DNA of 8,097 nucleotides from Gemmatimonadota bacterium (GTDB lineage Bacteria; Gemmatimonadota; Gemmatimonadetes; Gemmatimonadales; GWC2-71-9), in assembly GCA_017889745.1 (NCBI GenBank), contig JAGGAG010000125.1:1-8097 (forward strand). The letters run 5' to 3'. Positions within the stretch are counted from its first letter, which is position 1; each line of letters begins with the position of its first letter. The position numbers were made by a program, and so were the translations under genes. The notes under the pieces were generated by a model. That model had not been told where the DNA came from. It did not search any database and saw only the letters and a program-made list of their open reading frames with translations. Below, in pieces: positions 1 through 6,479 of this stretch.

Positions 1-1
1 G

Positions 2-517
2 ACGGCGCCGATAACGGTCTATGAGATGTCGGATTTCCAGTGCCCGTACTGCCGGCGCTTCGCGCTCAGCACCTTTCCTGATCTCGACCGGGAATACATC
101 GCGACCGGCAAGGTGCGCTGGGTCTTCATCAACTATCCGCTGACGATGATCCACCCCAATGCCGCCGCCGCCGCGGAAGTGGCGATGTGCGCCGCAAGGA
201 ACGGCAAGTTCTGGGAGGTCCACGACCTGCTGTTCCGGAACCAGGCGACCTGGGCACCGCTCACGGAGCCGGGTGCGTTCTTCCTGACGCTGGCCGACTC
301 GGCCGCGATCCCGCCCGACGCCTTCCGGAAGTGCCTCGTGGACCGCGCGACACTGGACGAAGTGGCCAGCGACGCCAAGGGCTCGGCGCAGTCGGGGGCG
401 TCCAGCACGCCGAGCTTCTACATCGAGGGCGGCCTGCTGCCGGGCGCGCAGCCGGTGGAGGTGTTCCGCCAGATCCTCGATTCGATCTACCTCGCGAAGA
501 CCGCCCCCAAGCCCTGA
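2..517 (+). CDS. DsbA/BdbD-like thiol-disulfide oxidoreductase (5' truncated)
   Basis: The reading frame is open from base 2, so the start and any signal peptide lie before the window. The first visible residues (TAPITVYEMSDFQCPYCRRF) are the classic opening of a DsbA/BdbD-type thioredoxin fold (Thioredoxin_4 family). The redox site CPYC is encoded at 41-52. The cis-proline loop is STPSF, with Pro at 410-412, followed by the last strand and helix. Two further cysteines, in VAMCAARNGKFW and FRKCLVD, match a second pair common in this subfamily. Members form or exchange disulfides in exported proteins, and some serve cytochrome or antibiotic-resistance proteins; which applies here is unknown. 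An internal ATG at 26 would cut off the first beta strand and is not the start. The stop codon touches the stop of the convergent peptidase gene. Family assignment is secure; substrate is not. Confidence 0.93.
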   Translation, partial: TAPITVYEMSDFQCPYCRRFALSTFPDLDREYIATGKVRWVFINYPLTMIHPNAAAAAEVAMCAARNGKFWEVHDLLFRNQATWAPLTEPGAFFLTLADSAAIPPDAFRKCLVDRATLDEVASDAKGSAQSGASSTPSFYIEGGLLPGAQPVEVFRQILDSIYLAKTAPKP

Positions 518-2773
518 TCACCGCAGCCGCTCGACCATCCCGCTCGCCGTCTCGATCCGGTCGGCGGCGCGCCGCAGCGCCGCCGCAACCACCTCGATCT
601 GCGCATCCGCCGTAGACCACTGCCGCTGCTCGATCGACTCCCGGATTCCGGGCAGCGTCTTGACGCCGTATCCGGTGTAGAGGCCGGGCGCGTAAATGGT
701 GTGCTGGTACCATGGCCGCCCCGGCAAACCGGCCGGCTCGGTGAGCGCGCGCTCCACCTGGACCAGTTGCGCGTTGAGCGGCGCAAGGTCCGCAGCACGC
801 ATCGGTCCCTCCCGTGCGAGCCGCACCGCCGCCACCGAGTCATAGCGTCCCGCCGCGGTGCGCAGGGCGGCGAGCGCATTGTCCAGCGGCGCGAAGTTGA
901 GGAAGGGCGGCACCGAGTCGCGCGGGGGCACCGTCTCGGGTACGCGTGGGTCCTGCATCGCCTGGTACACGCCTTCGTCGAGCTGGCGGTTGCGCTCGCG
1001 CGCCTCGTCCACCTTGGACGCCAGCAGCTGCTTCACCTCGCCGGCGTACAGGTCCACCGCGTCGACGAGCGCGCCGAACTGGTATGGCACCACGTCGGCC
1101 GAAGCGAGGCGCATGACCGACAGCCCGGTGACCAGTGCCAGCGCCCTCCCGTAGGCGAAGGTCGAATCCCCGAACCTTCCGTACCAGGTGAACGAGTCGT
1201 AGATCGAGTGATAGATGCCGCCGGGTCCGGGCTGCTCACCGCCATAGCCGAGATTGGCCGACGCGATGCCGAGATGCTGGAGGAAGGGCGTGAAATCGGA
1301 GCCCGACCCGAGGGCGTCGAGCTGCAGGTCGGTGCGACCGCGGATGGCGTCGCGTCCAGTCGGCGCGGCGTTTCCTATGCGCGCCAGGCGCAACCGTCGT
1401 TGCACCGTGAGGCCTGTCTCCGGATCGGTGACCGCAGCGGCCACCTGATTGAGCAGGCGCTCCAGCACATGCGACCCGCTCAGGTCGAGGAAGCCGCGAT
1501 CGTTGGTATCGGTGTTCAGGTAGGCCACCGCCCCGGACCGCAGCTCGTCGGCGTGCTGTTCCGCCCACTCCGTCGAGCCCAGCAGAATCGGCTCCTCCCC
1601 GTCCCAGGCGGCGTACACGATCGTGCGCCGGGGACGCCATCCTTCGCGGTACAGCGCGCCGAGCGCACGGGCCTCCTCCAGTTCGGCCACCAGGCCCGAG
1701 ACCGGATCCCAGGCGCCGTTCACCCAGGCATCGTGATGATTGCCGCGCACCACCCAGAGTTCGGGTTCGACGGCGCCGGGCAGGCGTGCGATGACGTCGT
1801 AGGCCGGCACGAGCTGCCAGTCGAACTGCACGGCGAGCCGCACGCGCGCGGGGCCGGGCCCCACGTGGTAGGTAATCGGCAGCCCGCCCTGCCAGTCGCC
1901 GGGGGCCACCCTTCCCCCTATCGCGGCGAGGAGCGGCTGGGCATCGCCCCAGGAGATCGGAAGCACCGGGATCCGGGTGAGCGTCTCCGCCTCGGAGCGG
2001 TCGAGCCGCTTCGCGCTGTCGGTTGCGCCGGCGTTCGGCGTCAGCGGATCACCGGTGCGCACCGGCATGTCCATGACGCTGCCGCGCTGCACGCCACCGG
2101 CGGGACGCATGCCGCCCTTCGGATACGCATCGCCGGCGTGATAGCCGTCGTCATTCGGATCGGAGTACAGGATGCATCCGATGGCCCCGTGCTCCGCCGC
2201 CACCTTGGGCTTGATGCCGCGCCACGACTGCCCGTACCTCACGATGACGATGGCACCCTTCACCGAGATGCCCATCCGCTCGAGGCGCTCGTAGTCGTCG
2301 GGGATGCCGTAGTTCACGTACACGAGCGGCGCCGACACGTCGCCATCGATCGAGTAGGCGTTGTAGGTAGGGATCTGCCCGGGCTGTGAGGTGGTCGGGT
2401 CGCCCGGAATCGCGGGTTCCTGCAGCTTGGCGACGAAGCGGGTCGGTTCCAGCAGCTCGAGCCGCCGCAGTTTCGGCACCGGGAAGAGCACCTGGAACGT
2501 CTCGAGGTCGGCGGTCCAGCCCCACGAGCGGAACTGGTCGCGGATCCACTCGGCGTTGGCGCGCCCCCCGGGAGAGCCGATGTGATGCGGCTGCCCGCTC
2601 AAGCGGCGCATGTAGCTCCGCGCACTGTCGGCCGACGGCAGCGCCGAAAAGCGTGCTTCCCACTGCCGCTCGGCCGCCGCACCCTCCGGGGAAAAGCCCC
2701 AGATCGACTCATCGGCTGGCGCCGTGGGTACCGTAACGAGGAGCACGGCGCCGAGGAACAGCGATCGCTTCAT
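518..2773 (-). CDS. Secreted M28 metallopeptidase, glutamate carboxypeptidase II (PSMA/NAALADase)-like
   Basis: This 751-residue protein is close to human GCPII (750). Residues 1-20 form a signal peptide (KR, hydrophobic core, cut near APA|DES) in place of the GCPII membrane anchor. A PA domain spans roughly 100-320 (RYGQSWRGIK, LYSDPND, GGVQRG, GDPLTP), inserted before the catalytic core. All zinc-site residues are present with GCPII spacing: H346 and D356 in GNHHDAW...DPVSG, the general base E393 and ligand E394 in AWDGEEP, D422 in LNTDTND, and H522 in IYHSIYDSF. The C-terminal ~150 residues match the transferrin-receptor-like dimerisation domain (WYQHTIYAP...LPGI). From memory of GCPII, R210 corresponds to R185 (kept), but N257, R534, R536 and K699 correspond to S232, N507, G509 and G701. 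Acidic dipeptides such as NAAG are therefore unlikely substrates; a general exported amino- or carboxypeptidase is more likely. The ATG lies 4 nt after the stop of the CPBP gene, and its weak SD (GGATGAG) contains that stop, which suggests translational coupling. Confidence 0.94.
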   Translation of the reverse strand: MKRSLFLGAVLLVTVPTAPADESIWGFSPEGAAAERQWEARFSALPSADSARSYMRRLSGQPHHIGSPGGRANAEWIRDQFRSWGWTADLETFQVLFPVPKLRRLELLEPTRFVAKLQEPAIPGDPTTSQPGQIPTYNAYSIDGDVSAPLVYVNYGIPDDYERLERMGISVKGAIVIVRYGQSWRGIKPKVAAEHGAIGCILYSDPNDDGYHAGDAYPKGGMRPAGGVQRGSVMDMPVRTGDPLTPNAGATDSAKRLDRSEAETLTRIPVLPISWGDAQPLLAAIGGRVAPGDWQGGLPITYHVGPGPARVRLAVQFDWQLVPAYDVIARLPGAVEPELWVVRGNHHDAWVNGAWDPVSGLVAELEEARALGALYREGWRPRRTIVYAAWDGEEPILLGSTEWAEQHADELRSGAVAYLNTDTNDRGFLDLSGSHVLERLLNQVAAAVTDPETGLTVQRRLRLARIGNAAPTGRDAIRGRTDLQLDALGSGSDFTPFLQHLGIASANLGYGGEQPGPGGIYHSIYDSFTWYGRFGDSTFAYGRALALVTGLSVMRLASADVVPYQFGALVDAVDLYAGEVKQLLASKVDEARERNRQLDEGVYQAMQDPRVPETVPPRDSVPPFLNFAPLDNALAALRTAAGRYDSVAAVRLAREGPMRAADLAPLNAQLVQVERALTEPAGLPGRPWYQHTIYAPGLYTGYGVKTLPGIRESIEQRQWSTADAQIEVVAAALRRAADRIETASGMVERLR

Positions 2774-2777
2774 GGGC

Positions 2778-3503
2778 TCATCCGAGGGTGAGGAAGACGT
2801 CGTACAGGGCGTGGGTCCAGGCCGTGATGCCGAACCCCCGCGAGAGGTAGAGGCCGCTGAAGATCACGCCGGCGATGGTGCGAAAGGTAAAGGAGCCGAG
2901 CTCGAGGGGATCACCGAACGCACCGATGTAGTGAAAGGCGCTGAAAATCAGTGCCCCCACCACCGTGGCCAGTATCCCCCCCGGCAGCGGCCCAAGCTTG
3001 AGTACGCGGCGCGCGACGGCGGCGAGCCCCGACACGAGGATCACGCGGAAGAGCAGCTCTTCGTAGATGCCGGCGCCCAGCGAAATCATGAACTGCGTGG
3101 GCAGGTCGAATGCACCGCCGATCCCCGCTGCGAGCGGCGCCACGCGGAGCAGCGCCGAGGTGAGCAGGCCCGTCACCGACCCGAAGGCCAGGGCGTAGCC
3201 CACCGATTCGGCCGCCATCCCGAGGAAGTAGCGTGGCGTCACGCCGCCGGAACGGCGGAAGTCGCGCACCACGAGAATGGCACCGGCACCAATGAGCAGG
3301 CCGCCGAACCAGAGGAGGCCGTTCCGGCCACCAAGCCACACGAACACACTCTTGAGCAGCACGTCGGCGCCGTTCCGCACACCGGCGTAGGCGTCGTGCG
3401 TGAGCGCGAACGCCAGGGTCTCATACGCCAGCAGCAGCGGCAGGACGAAGAGCAGGCTGTAGCGCGGTGCGCGCGTAGCGGACCAGTAACTGTCTCGAGG
3501 CAC
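2778..3503 (-). CDS. CPBP-family intramembrane glutamic endopeptidase (CAAX/Abi type)
   Basis: The protein has 241 residues and several hydrophobic segments (about 16-35, 63-80, 100-120, 136-160, 175-192, 205-222). It carries the three CPBP motifs: EELLFR (E148, E149, R153), FxxxH (F187, H191) and a C-terminal HALYD (H231, D235). These form the intramembrane active site shared with Rce1-like proteases. Bacterial members range from bacteriocin self-immunity to unknown housekeeping roles, and no bacteriocin gene lies nearby. The start is GTG at 3503-3501: an in-frame TAG lies four codons upstream, and the next Met (residue 96) would delete the first membrane segments. There is no SD, but TAGCTT sits 5 nt before the GTG, as expected of a leaderless transcript. 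It is followed 4 nt later by the M28 peptidase gene, so the two are probably co-transcribed. The substrate is unknown, and whether it is functionally linked to the peptidase is open. Confidence 0.93.
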   Translation of the reverse strand: MPRDSYWSATRAPRYSLLFVLPLLLAYETLAFALTHDAYAGVRNGADVLLKSVFVWLGGRNGLLWFGGLLIGAGAILVVRDFRRSGGVTPRYFLGMAAESVGYALAFGSVTGLLTSALLRVAPLAAGIGGAFDLPTQFMISLGAGIYEELLFRVILVSGLAAVARRVLKLGPLPGGILATVVGALIFSAFHYIGAFGDPLELGSFTFRTIAGVIFSGLYLSRGFGITAWTHALYDVFLTLG

Positions 3504-3508
3504 GCTGT

Positions 3509-3514
3509 AAGCTA
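3509..3514 (-). promoter_or_regulatory. Candidate leaderless -10 box for the CPBP-M28 unit
   Basis: On the minus strand the box reads TAGCTT (TANNNT) and ends 5 nt before the GTG start. Initiation about 6-7 nt downstream would place the 5' end at or next to the start codon. No SD is present. I do not see a good -35 at the 16-18 bp spacing, where the bases are G+C only or nearly so. The call rests on position and on the symmetry with the divergent gene. Confidence 0.45.
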
Positions 3515-3515
3515 G

Positions 3516-3544
3516 TAGACGGCGCCAGCCACCGGGCCTATCTT
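3516..3544 (+). promoter_or_regulatory. Candidate leaderless promoter for the outer-membrane barrel gene
   Basis: TAGACG (3516-3521) matches the -35 consensus TTGACA at four of six positions. A 17-bp spacer separates it from TATCTT (3539-3544), a good -10. The -10 ends 6 nt before the GTG start at 3551, so transcription would begin at the start codon. No SD-like purine run precedes the GTG. The promoter region shares its 47 bp with the divergent CPBP promoter, so the two probably influence each other. Confidence 0.55.
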
Positions 3545-3550
3545 CTGCCG

Positions 3551-5713
3551 GTGTTCGTCCTCCTTCTCATCCTGCAGCAGGCGCCGGCCGATACGGCCGC
3601 GTATGCCACGCCCGCGCTGCGGGCGCTTGTGGCCCGCGCCGCTGATAGCAACGCTGTCTTCCCCGCCCGCAGCTTCCGCGCGCATTTCGAGTCGGAGATC
3701 GCGGTCAACAAGGCCCTGCCCAATCGGGTCGAGGGCGTATCGAGCGTGGAGCAGTACGCCGGCACCCTCACATGGGATGCGCGGACCGGCGACCAGCACA
3801 ACGAGGGCTACCGCATCGTCACCACCGGGCTTCCCTTGCCGGCCGGCTACGTACTCGGGACCGCCTGGATCGTTCCCAACTTGTACGGCGACCGGTTCAC
3901 GTTGCTGAGCAACCCGAAGGAGAAGGTCAAGGATCGGGGCAGCAAGGAGGACAGCCTCGCGGCACGGGCCAGCAACGTAGTGCATCCGCTCGCCAGCGAT
4001 CGGGACCAGTACTATCGCTACGCCAACGGCGACACCGTCGAGGTACGGACAGTAGCCGGCCAGGCGCAGCGCGTGGTGGTCGTCAACGTGGCACCGCGTC
4101 CCGAATTCTCCGAGCCGACACGGGTATTCCGAGGCCAGCTCTACCTCGATCCTGGTACTGGTGCGCTGTTGCGGATGCGTGGGCAGATCTTCCTGATTCG
4201 CCCCGCCTCCAAGCCACTCACGGGGTTCAAGAAGGTGGCCAACGCCCTCGTCGTCACTGCCAGCCTCATCGACTTCGAGAACACCCGTATTGATGGGGTG
4301 CTGCTGCCAACTTACCAGGCCGCAGACCTGGCCCTGGTGCTCCCCCTCACCACCGCGATGGGCACGATGGTCCGCTTGGTCACGCGCCTGGACCAGGCGA
4401 CGATCGAGAGCGGCCGCAGCGTGGCCCTCGGCGCAGGCGCCGTGCCCCCCGAGGTCCTGCGCACGGAAGCACCGAAGGACTCGCTTGGGCGCTACCGGGC
4501 GTGGGAGGCCTCACCAACCGACTGGCCGTCACGCTACCTGATCAACGACGGTCTGGACGTCGGGCCGCCGAAGGGCCGGCCCACCGGCCCTCCCGCGCTC
4601 TTCATCCGTGCACCAACGACATACCAGTTCTTCCGCTTCAACCGGGTGGAGGGGATCTACACCGGCGTGGCCGGCACGCTCTTCCTGCGGGATGCCTTTC
4701 CCGGCCTCGCGCTGCGGGCAGGCGTTGGCTACGGGTGGTGGGACCAGGAAGTGAAGGGCGGCCTGGACGCCATCTGGACCAAGGGGCGCTGGTTCACCGA
4801 GGTGGCGGGCCGGCACGAGCTCGCGATCGTTACCAAGTTCCGGGACCCCCTGGACTACGCCATGGGAACGCGGCCGATCTTCGCGCAGGACCTGTACGAC
4901 TACGCCGACCGCCTGTATGCCGAGGTAGGCGGGGGGTACGGGCTGGAGAAGCACCGCAACGGCGTGATCCGGGCCGATCTTGCCGTGGTCAAGGACAAGG
5001 CAACACCTCAGGAGCTCAGCAGCGGGCCGCTGGGCCAGGACTACTCCGGCAACCCGGTAGTCGATGCCGGCACCTACTTCCGTTCGCGGGTAAGCCTCAT
5101 CTGGCGCCAGGACATCAGCTCGCACTTCGCGCGCCCGGGCATCGGCGCCCAGGTGTACGTGGAGAACGGCCAGGGTGACTTCCAGTACACCAGCCTGAAC
5201 GCCCGTCTCGTGGGCCGTGCGAACAAGAGCGGCCTGCTACTCACGTTCGTCGGGTACGGGGGCGTGGCCACGGCACCCACAGCGATCCCGACGCAGCAGC
5301 TCTTCCTCATCGGCGGAGACTTCACGCTGCCAGGTTACGACTTCGACCAGTTCGGCGGCAGCAGGGCGCTGCTGCTCACCGGATCGATTGGGTACGTCCT
5401 GCCCTTTCTGAAGCAGCCGATCCCGGTGAGCAAGAAGCTCGCGCTGCCAGCGCTCAACCCGAACATCAACTTGATCGGCTACGTCGGCTGGACCGGGGCG
5501 TCTGATATTGGGCAGACGGCACTGGACCAGCTAGGTACACGCGTCAACAGCGACAACCAGGTCGTCCCCTATTCCGTGACGACGAATGGGGCCAGGGGCA
5601 GCATCCAGCTCAAGCTGGGCCTGTTCGGCAATTTCCTCGGGTTCGGAGTGGCGCGGACGCTGGACCCGGATGGCCAGTGGGCCTTCGTCTTCAGCATCAG
5701 CCAGTACCTGTAA
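3551..5713 (+). CDS. Outer-membrane beta-barrel protein, Omp85/DUF5686-like
   Basis: The protein has 720 residues. It begins with a short hydrophobic stretch (FVLLLIL, residues 2-8) and then QQAPADTA, a signal-like sequence without the usual basic n-region. Residues about 40-340 are a soluble, beta-rich domain with paired segments such as YRIVTTGLPLPAGYVLG and GQLYLDPGTGALLRMRG. From about 350 the sequence turns into alternating amphipathic strands, opening with FFRFNRVEGIYTGVAG, a motif I associate with DUF5686-type barrels. Residues 583-616 (QLFLIGGDFTLPGYDFDQFGGSR...) resemble the Omp85 loop-6 motif GGxxxxRGY, and the C-terminal strand ends FVFSISQYL. In Omp85 proteins the motif Arg is nearly invariant; here it is Pro594 (LPGY), so a BamA-like insertase role is doubtful. 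GTG at 3551 is the first ordinary start after an in-frame TAG at 3476. No SD is visible, in line with leaderless translation. It stands alone, divergent from the CPBP gene. The barrel call is solid; the function is unknown. Confidence 0.85.
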   Translation: MFVLLLILQQAPADTAAYATPALRALVARAADSNAVFPARSFRAHFESEIAVNKALPNRVEGVSSVEQYAGTLTWDARTGDQHNEGYRIVTTGLPLPAGYVLGTAWIVPNLYGDRFTLLSNPKEKVKDRGSKEDSLAARASNVVHPLASDRDQYYRYANGDTVEVRTVAGQAQRVVVVNVAPRPEFSEPTRVFRGQLYLDPGTGALLRMRGQIFLIRPASKPLTGFKKVANALVVTASLIDFENTRIDGVLLPTYQAADLALVLPLTTAMGTMVRLVTRLDQATIESGRSVALGAGAVPPEVLRTEAPKDSLGRYRAWEASPTDWPSRYLINDGLDVGPPKGRPTGPPALFIRAPTTYQFFRFNRVEGIYTGVAGTLFLRDAFPGLALRAGVGYGWWDQEVKGGLDAIWTKGRWFTEVAGRHELAIVTKFRDPLDYAMGTRPIFAQDLYDYADRLYAEVGGGYGLEKHRNGVIRADLAVVKDKATPQELSSGPLGQDYSGNPVVDAGTYFRSRVSLIWRQDISSHFARPGIGAQVYVENGQGDFQYTSLNARLVGRANKSGLLLTFVGYGGVATAPTAIPTQQLFLIGGDFTLPGYDFDQFGGSRALLLTGSIGYVLPFLKQPIPVSKKLALPALNPNINLIGYVGWTGASDIGQTALDQLGTRVNSDNQVVPYSVTTNGARGSIQLKLGLFGNFLGFGVARTLDPDGQWAFVFSISQYL

Positions 5714-5718
5714 CGATC

Positions 5719-5734
5719 CGATAACCGGTTGTCG
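5719..5734. repeat. 16-bp near-perfect inverted repeat after the barrel gene
   Basis: CGATAACCGGTTGTCG is self-complementary except for one T:G pair at the fourth position. It begins 5 nt after the barrel stop codon. As RNA it could fold into a 6-bp stem with a CCGG loop, but no T-run follows, so it would be a poor intrinsic terminator. Its right end (TTGTCG) coincides with the candidate -35 of the DUF4136 genes, so an operator is the alternative reading. Confidence 0.5.
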
Positions 5735-5759
5735 CCCGGCCCCGTGTAAGGTGTACACT
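5729..5759 (+). promoter_or_regulatory. Candidate promoter for the DUF4136 gene pair
   Basis: TTGTCG (5729-5734) matches the -35 consensus at four of six positions. TACACT (5754-5759) fits a -10 of the TANNNT form. The spacer is 19 bp, longer than ideal. The -10 lies within the 8-bp palindrome GTGTACAC (5751-5758), and the -35 lies at the edge of the 5719-5734 inverted repeat. If real, the transcript has a leader of about 127 nt before the first start codon. The leader includes a possible hairpin at 5822-5842 (CTTT/GCC...GGC/AAAG) and no reading frame I believe in. Confidence 0.4.
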
Positions 5760-5872
5760 AAGCACGGCATCGGACGTCCCTGAGGGTGCTGGATCTGGTC
5801 GTCCCTCCCGATGGACAGTAACTTTGCGCCTTGTTGGCAAAGCCAGAAGGCCCGGCTCGTTACCCGCGCGAC

Positions 5873-5882
5873 CCATATATGG
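5873..5882. promoter_or_regulatory. Perfect 10-bp palindrome CCATATATGG overlapping a ribosome binding site
   Basis: CCATATATGG is an exact palindrome and one of the few A+T-rich patches in a G+C-rich leader. Its last two bases are the first two of the GGAG (5881-5884) serving the DUF4136 gene at 5893, so a protein bound here would block transcription or translation start. It could equally be a chance A+T-rich unfolding region that keeps the ribosome site open. Confidence 0.35.
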
Positions 5883-5884
5883 AG
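5881..5884 (+). promoter_or_regulatory. SD site that decides the start of the first DUF4136 gene
   Basis: GGAG lies 8 nt before ATG 5893. The paralogue downstream has GGAG at 6468-6471, also 8 nt before its ATG at 6480. Identical spacing, plus a signal peptide beginning right at these ATGs, rules out the longer in-frame TTG start at 5824. Confidence 0.8.
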
Positions 5885-5892
5885 TGCTACCG

Positions 5893-6438
5893 ATGTCGAT
5901 CCGCACGCCGCTCGCGACCCTCTGCCTCACCCTGGTGGTGGCTGGTTCCGCCTCGGCCCAGAAGGTGAACACGGACTGGGACCACGGCGCCGACTGGTCC
6001 AAGTACAACAGCTACTTCGTCGATATCGCAAAGCCGTTCGGCACGCAGTTGGGCCAGCAGCGGGTCGTCGCGGCGGTCGATTCGGCGCTCCAGTCGAGGG
6101 GCTGGAAGAAGATGGCGTCCCTCGACGCCGCCAGCGCGGCGGTGATCATCAATGGTGCAGGCCAGAAGGAAGAGACCAGCACCACGATGTACACCGGCGG
6201 CGGGTACGCCGGCTGGGGCTGGGGCGGCGGCGGCATGGGCATGGCCACCACCTCCACCTCACAGGTCACGGTGGGCACGCTCGTGGTCGACATCTTCGAT
6301 GTCATGACCAAGCAGCTCCTGTTCCGCGGCCAGGCCTCGGACCAGGTGTCGAGCAACGCCGAGAAGAACACCAAGACGGTCTACAAGGCCATGGCGAAGA
6401 TGTTCAAGGCCTTCCCGCCGTCGGCTTCGTCGAAGTAG
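5893..6438 (+). CDS. Exported DUF4136 protein, copy 1
   Basis: The protein has 181 residues. Residues 1-22 are a clear signal peptide (one Arg, hydrophobic core, cut at ASA|QK), and the mature form starts QKVNTDWDHGADWSKY. The pattern fits DUF4136: an early 'D-D...W/F-kYnsY' segment, AVDSALQSRGWKK, a 'DAASAAVII' strand where the family has its 'DADllV' motif, GTLVVDIFDVMTKQLLFRG near the end, and a closing KMFKAFPP. A Gly-rich, Trp/Tyr-containing insertion (residues 102-117, GGGYAGWGWGGGGMGM) breaks the middle. Members of DUF4136 are often lipoproteins; this one has no lipobox cysteine at the cleavage site, so it is probably soluble in the periplasm or secreted. No function is established for the family. 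The start is set by GGAG 8 nt upstream. A paralogue follows after 41 nt and is surely co-transcribed. Confidence 0.9.
   Translation: MSIRTPLATLCLTLVVAGSASAQKVNTDWDHGADWSKYNSYFVDIAKPFGTQLGQQRVVAAVDSALQSRGWKKMASLDAASAAVIINGAGQKEETSTTMYTGGGYAGWGWGGGGMGMATTSTSQVTVGTLVVDIFDVMTKQLLFRGQASDQVSSNAEKNTKTVYKAMAKMFKAFPPSASSK
6237..6264 (+). repeat. 28-bp exact direct repeat, copy in first DUF4136 gene
   Basis: This segment, beginning gggcatggccaccacctcca, is identical to 6824-6851 in the second gene at an offset of 587 bp, the same offset that separates the two start codons. It encodes GMATTSTSQ. Just downstream another 20 bp (acggtgggcacgctcgtggt) is also exact in both genes. It is a remnant of tandem duplication or a product of later gene conversion. 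Confidence 0.9.
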
Positions 6439-6479
6439 CAAGCACACGTGGCGATCACACTGCAACCGGAGCATTCACA

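Noticed and set aside
133..879. Minus-strand and alternative-frame ORFs across the DsbA/M28 junction
   Set aside because: They are Arg/Pro/Gly-rich shadow translations that cross the junction of two well-supported convergent genes.
701..2389. 562-codon open frame antisense to the M28 gene
   Set aside because: It lies wholly within a gene whose catalytic motifs are all intact on the other strand. Its protein is Arg/His/Gly-rich with no recognisable motif, as expected of a G+C-rich shadow frame.
2778..3503. CPBP protease as bacteriocin immunity or phage defence
   Set aside because: The family includes immunity proteins, but there is no bacteriocin precursor, double-glycine leader, ABC exporter or defence gene in the window.
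2724..3515. 263-codon open frame antisense to the CPBP gene
   Set aside because: It is highly charged with no motif, opposite a gene with all three CPBP motifs.
3512..3985. 157-codon minus-strand frame at the start of the barrel gene
   Set aside because: It overlaps the divergent promoter and the barrel coding region, and has no motif or start signal.
5824..5892. TTG-initiated extension of DUF4136 copy 1
   Set aside because: It would place 23 residues before a complete signal peptide, has no SD, and has no counterpart in copy 2.
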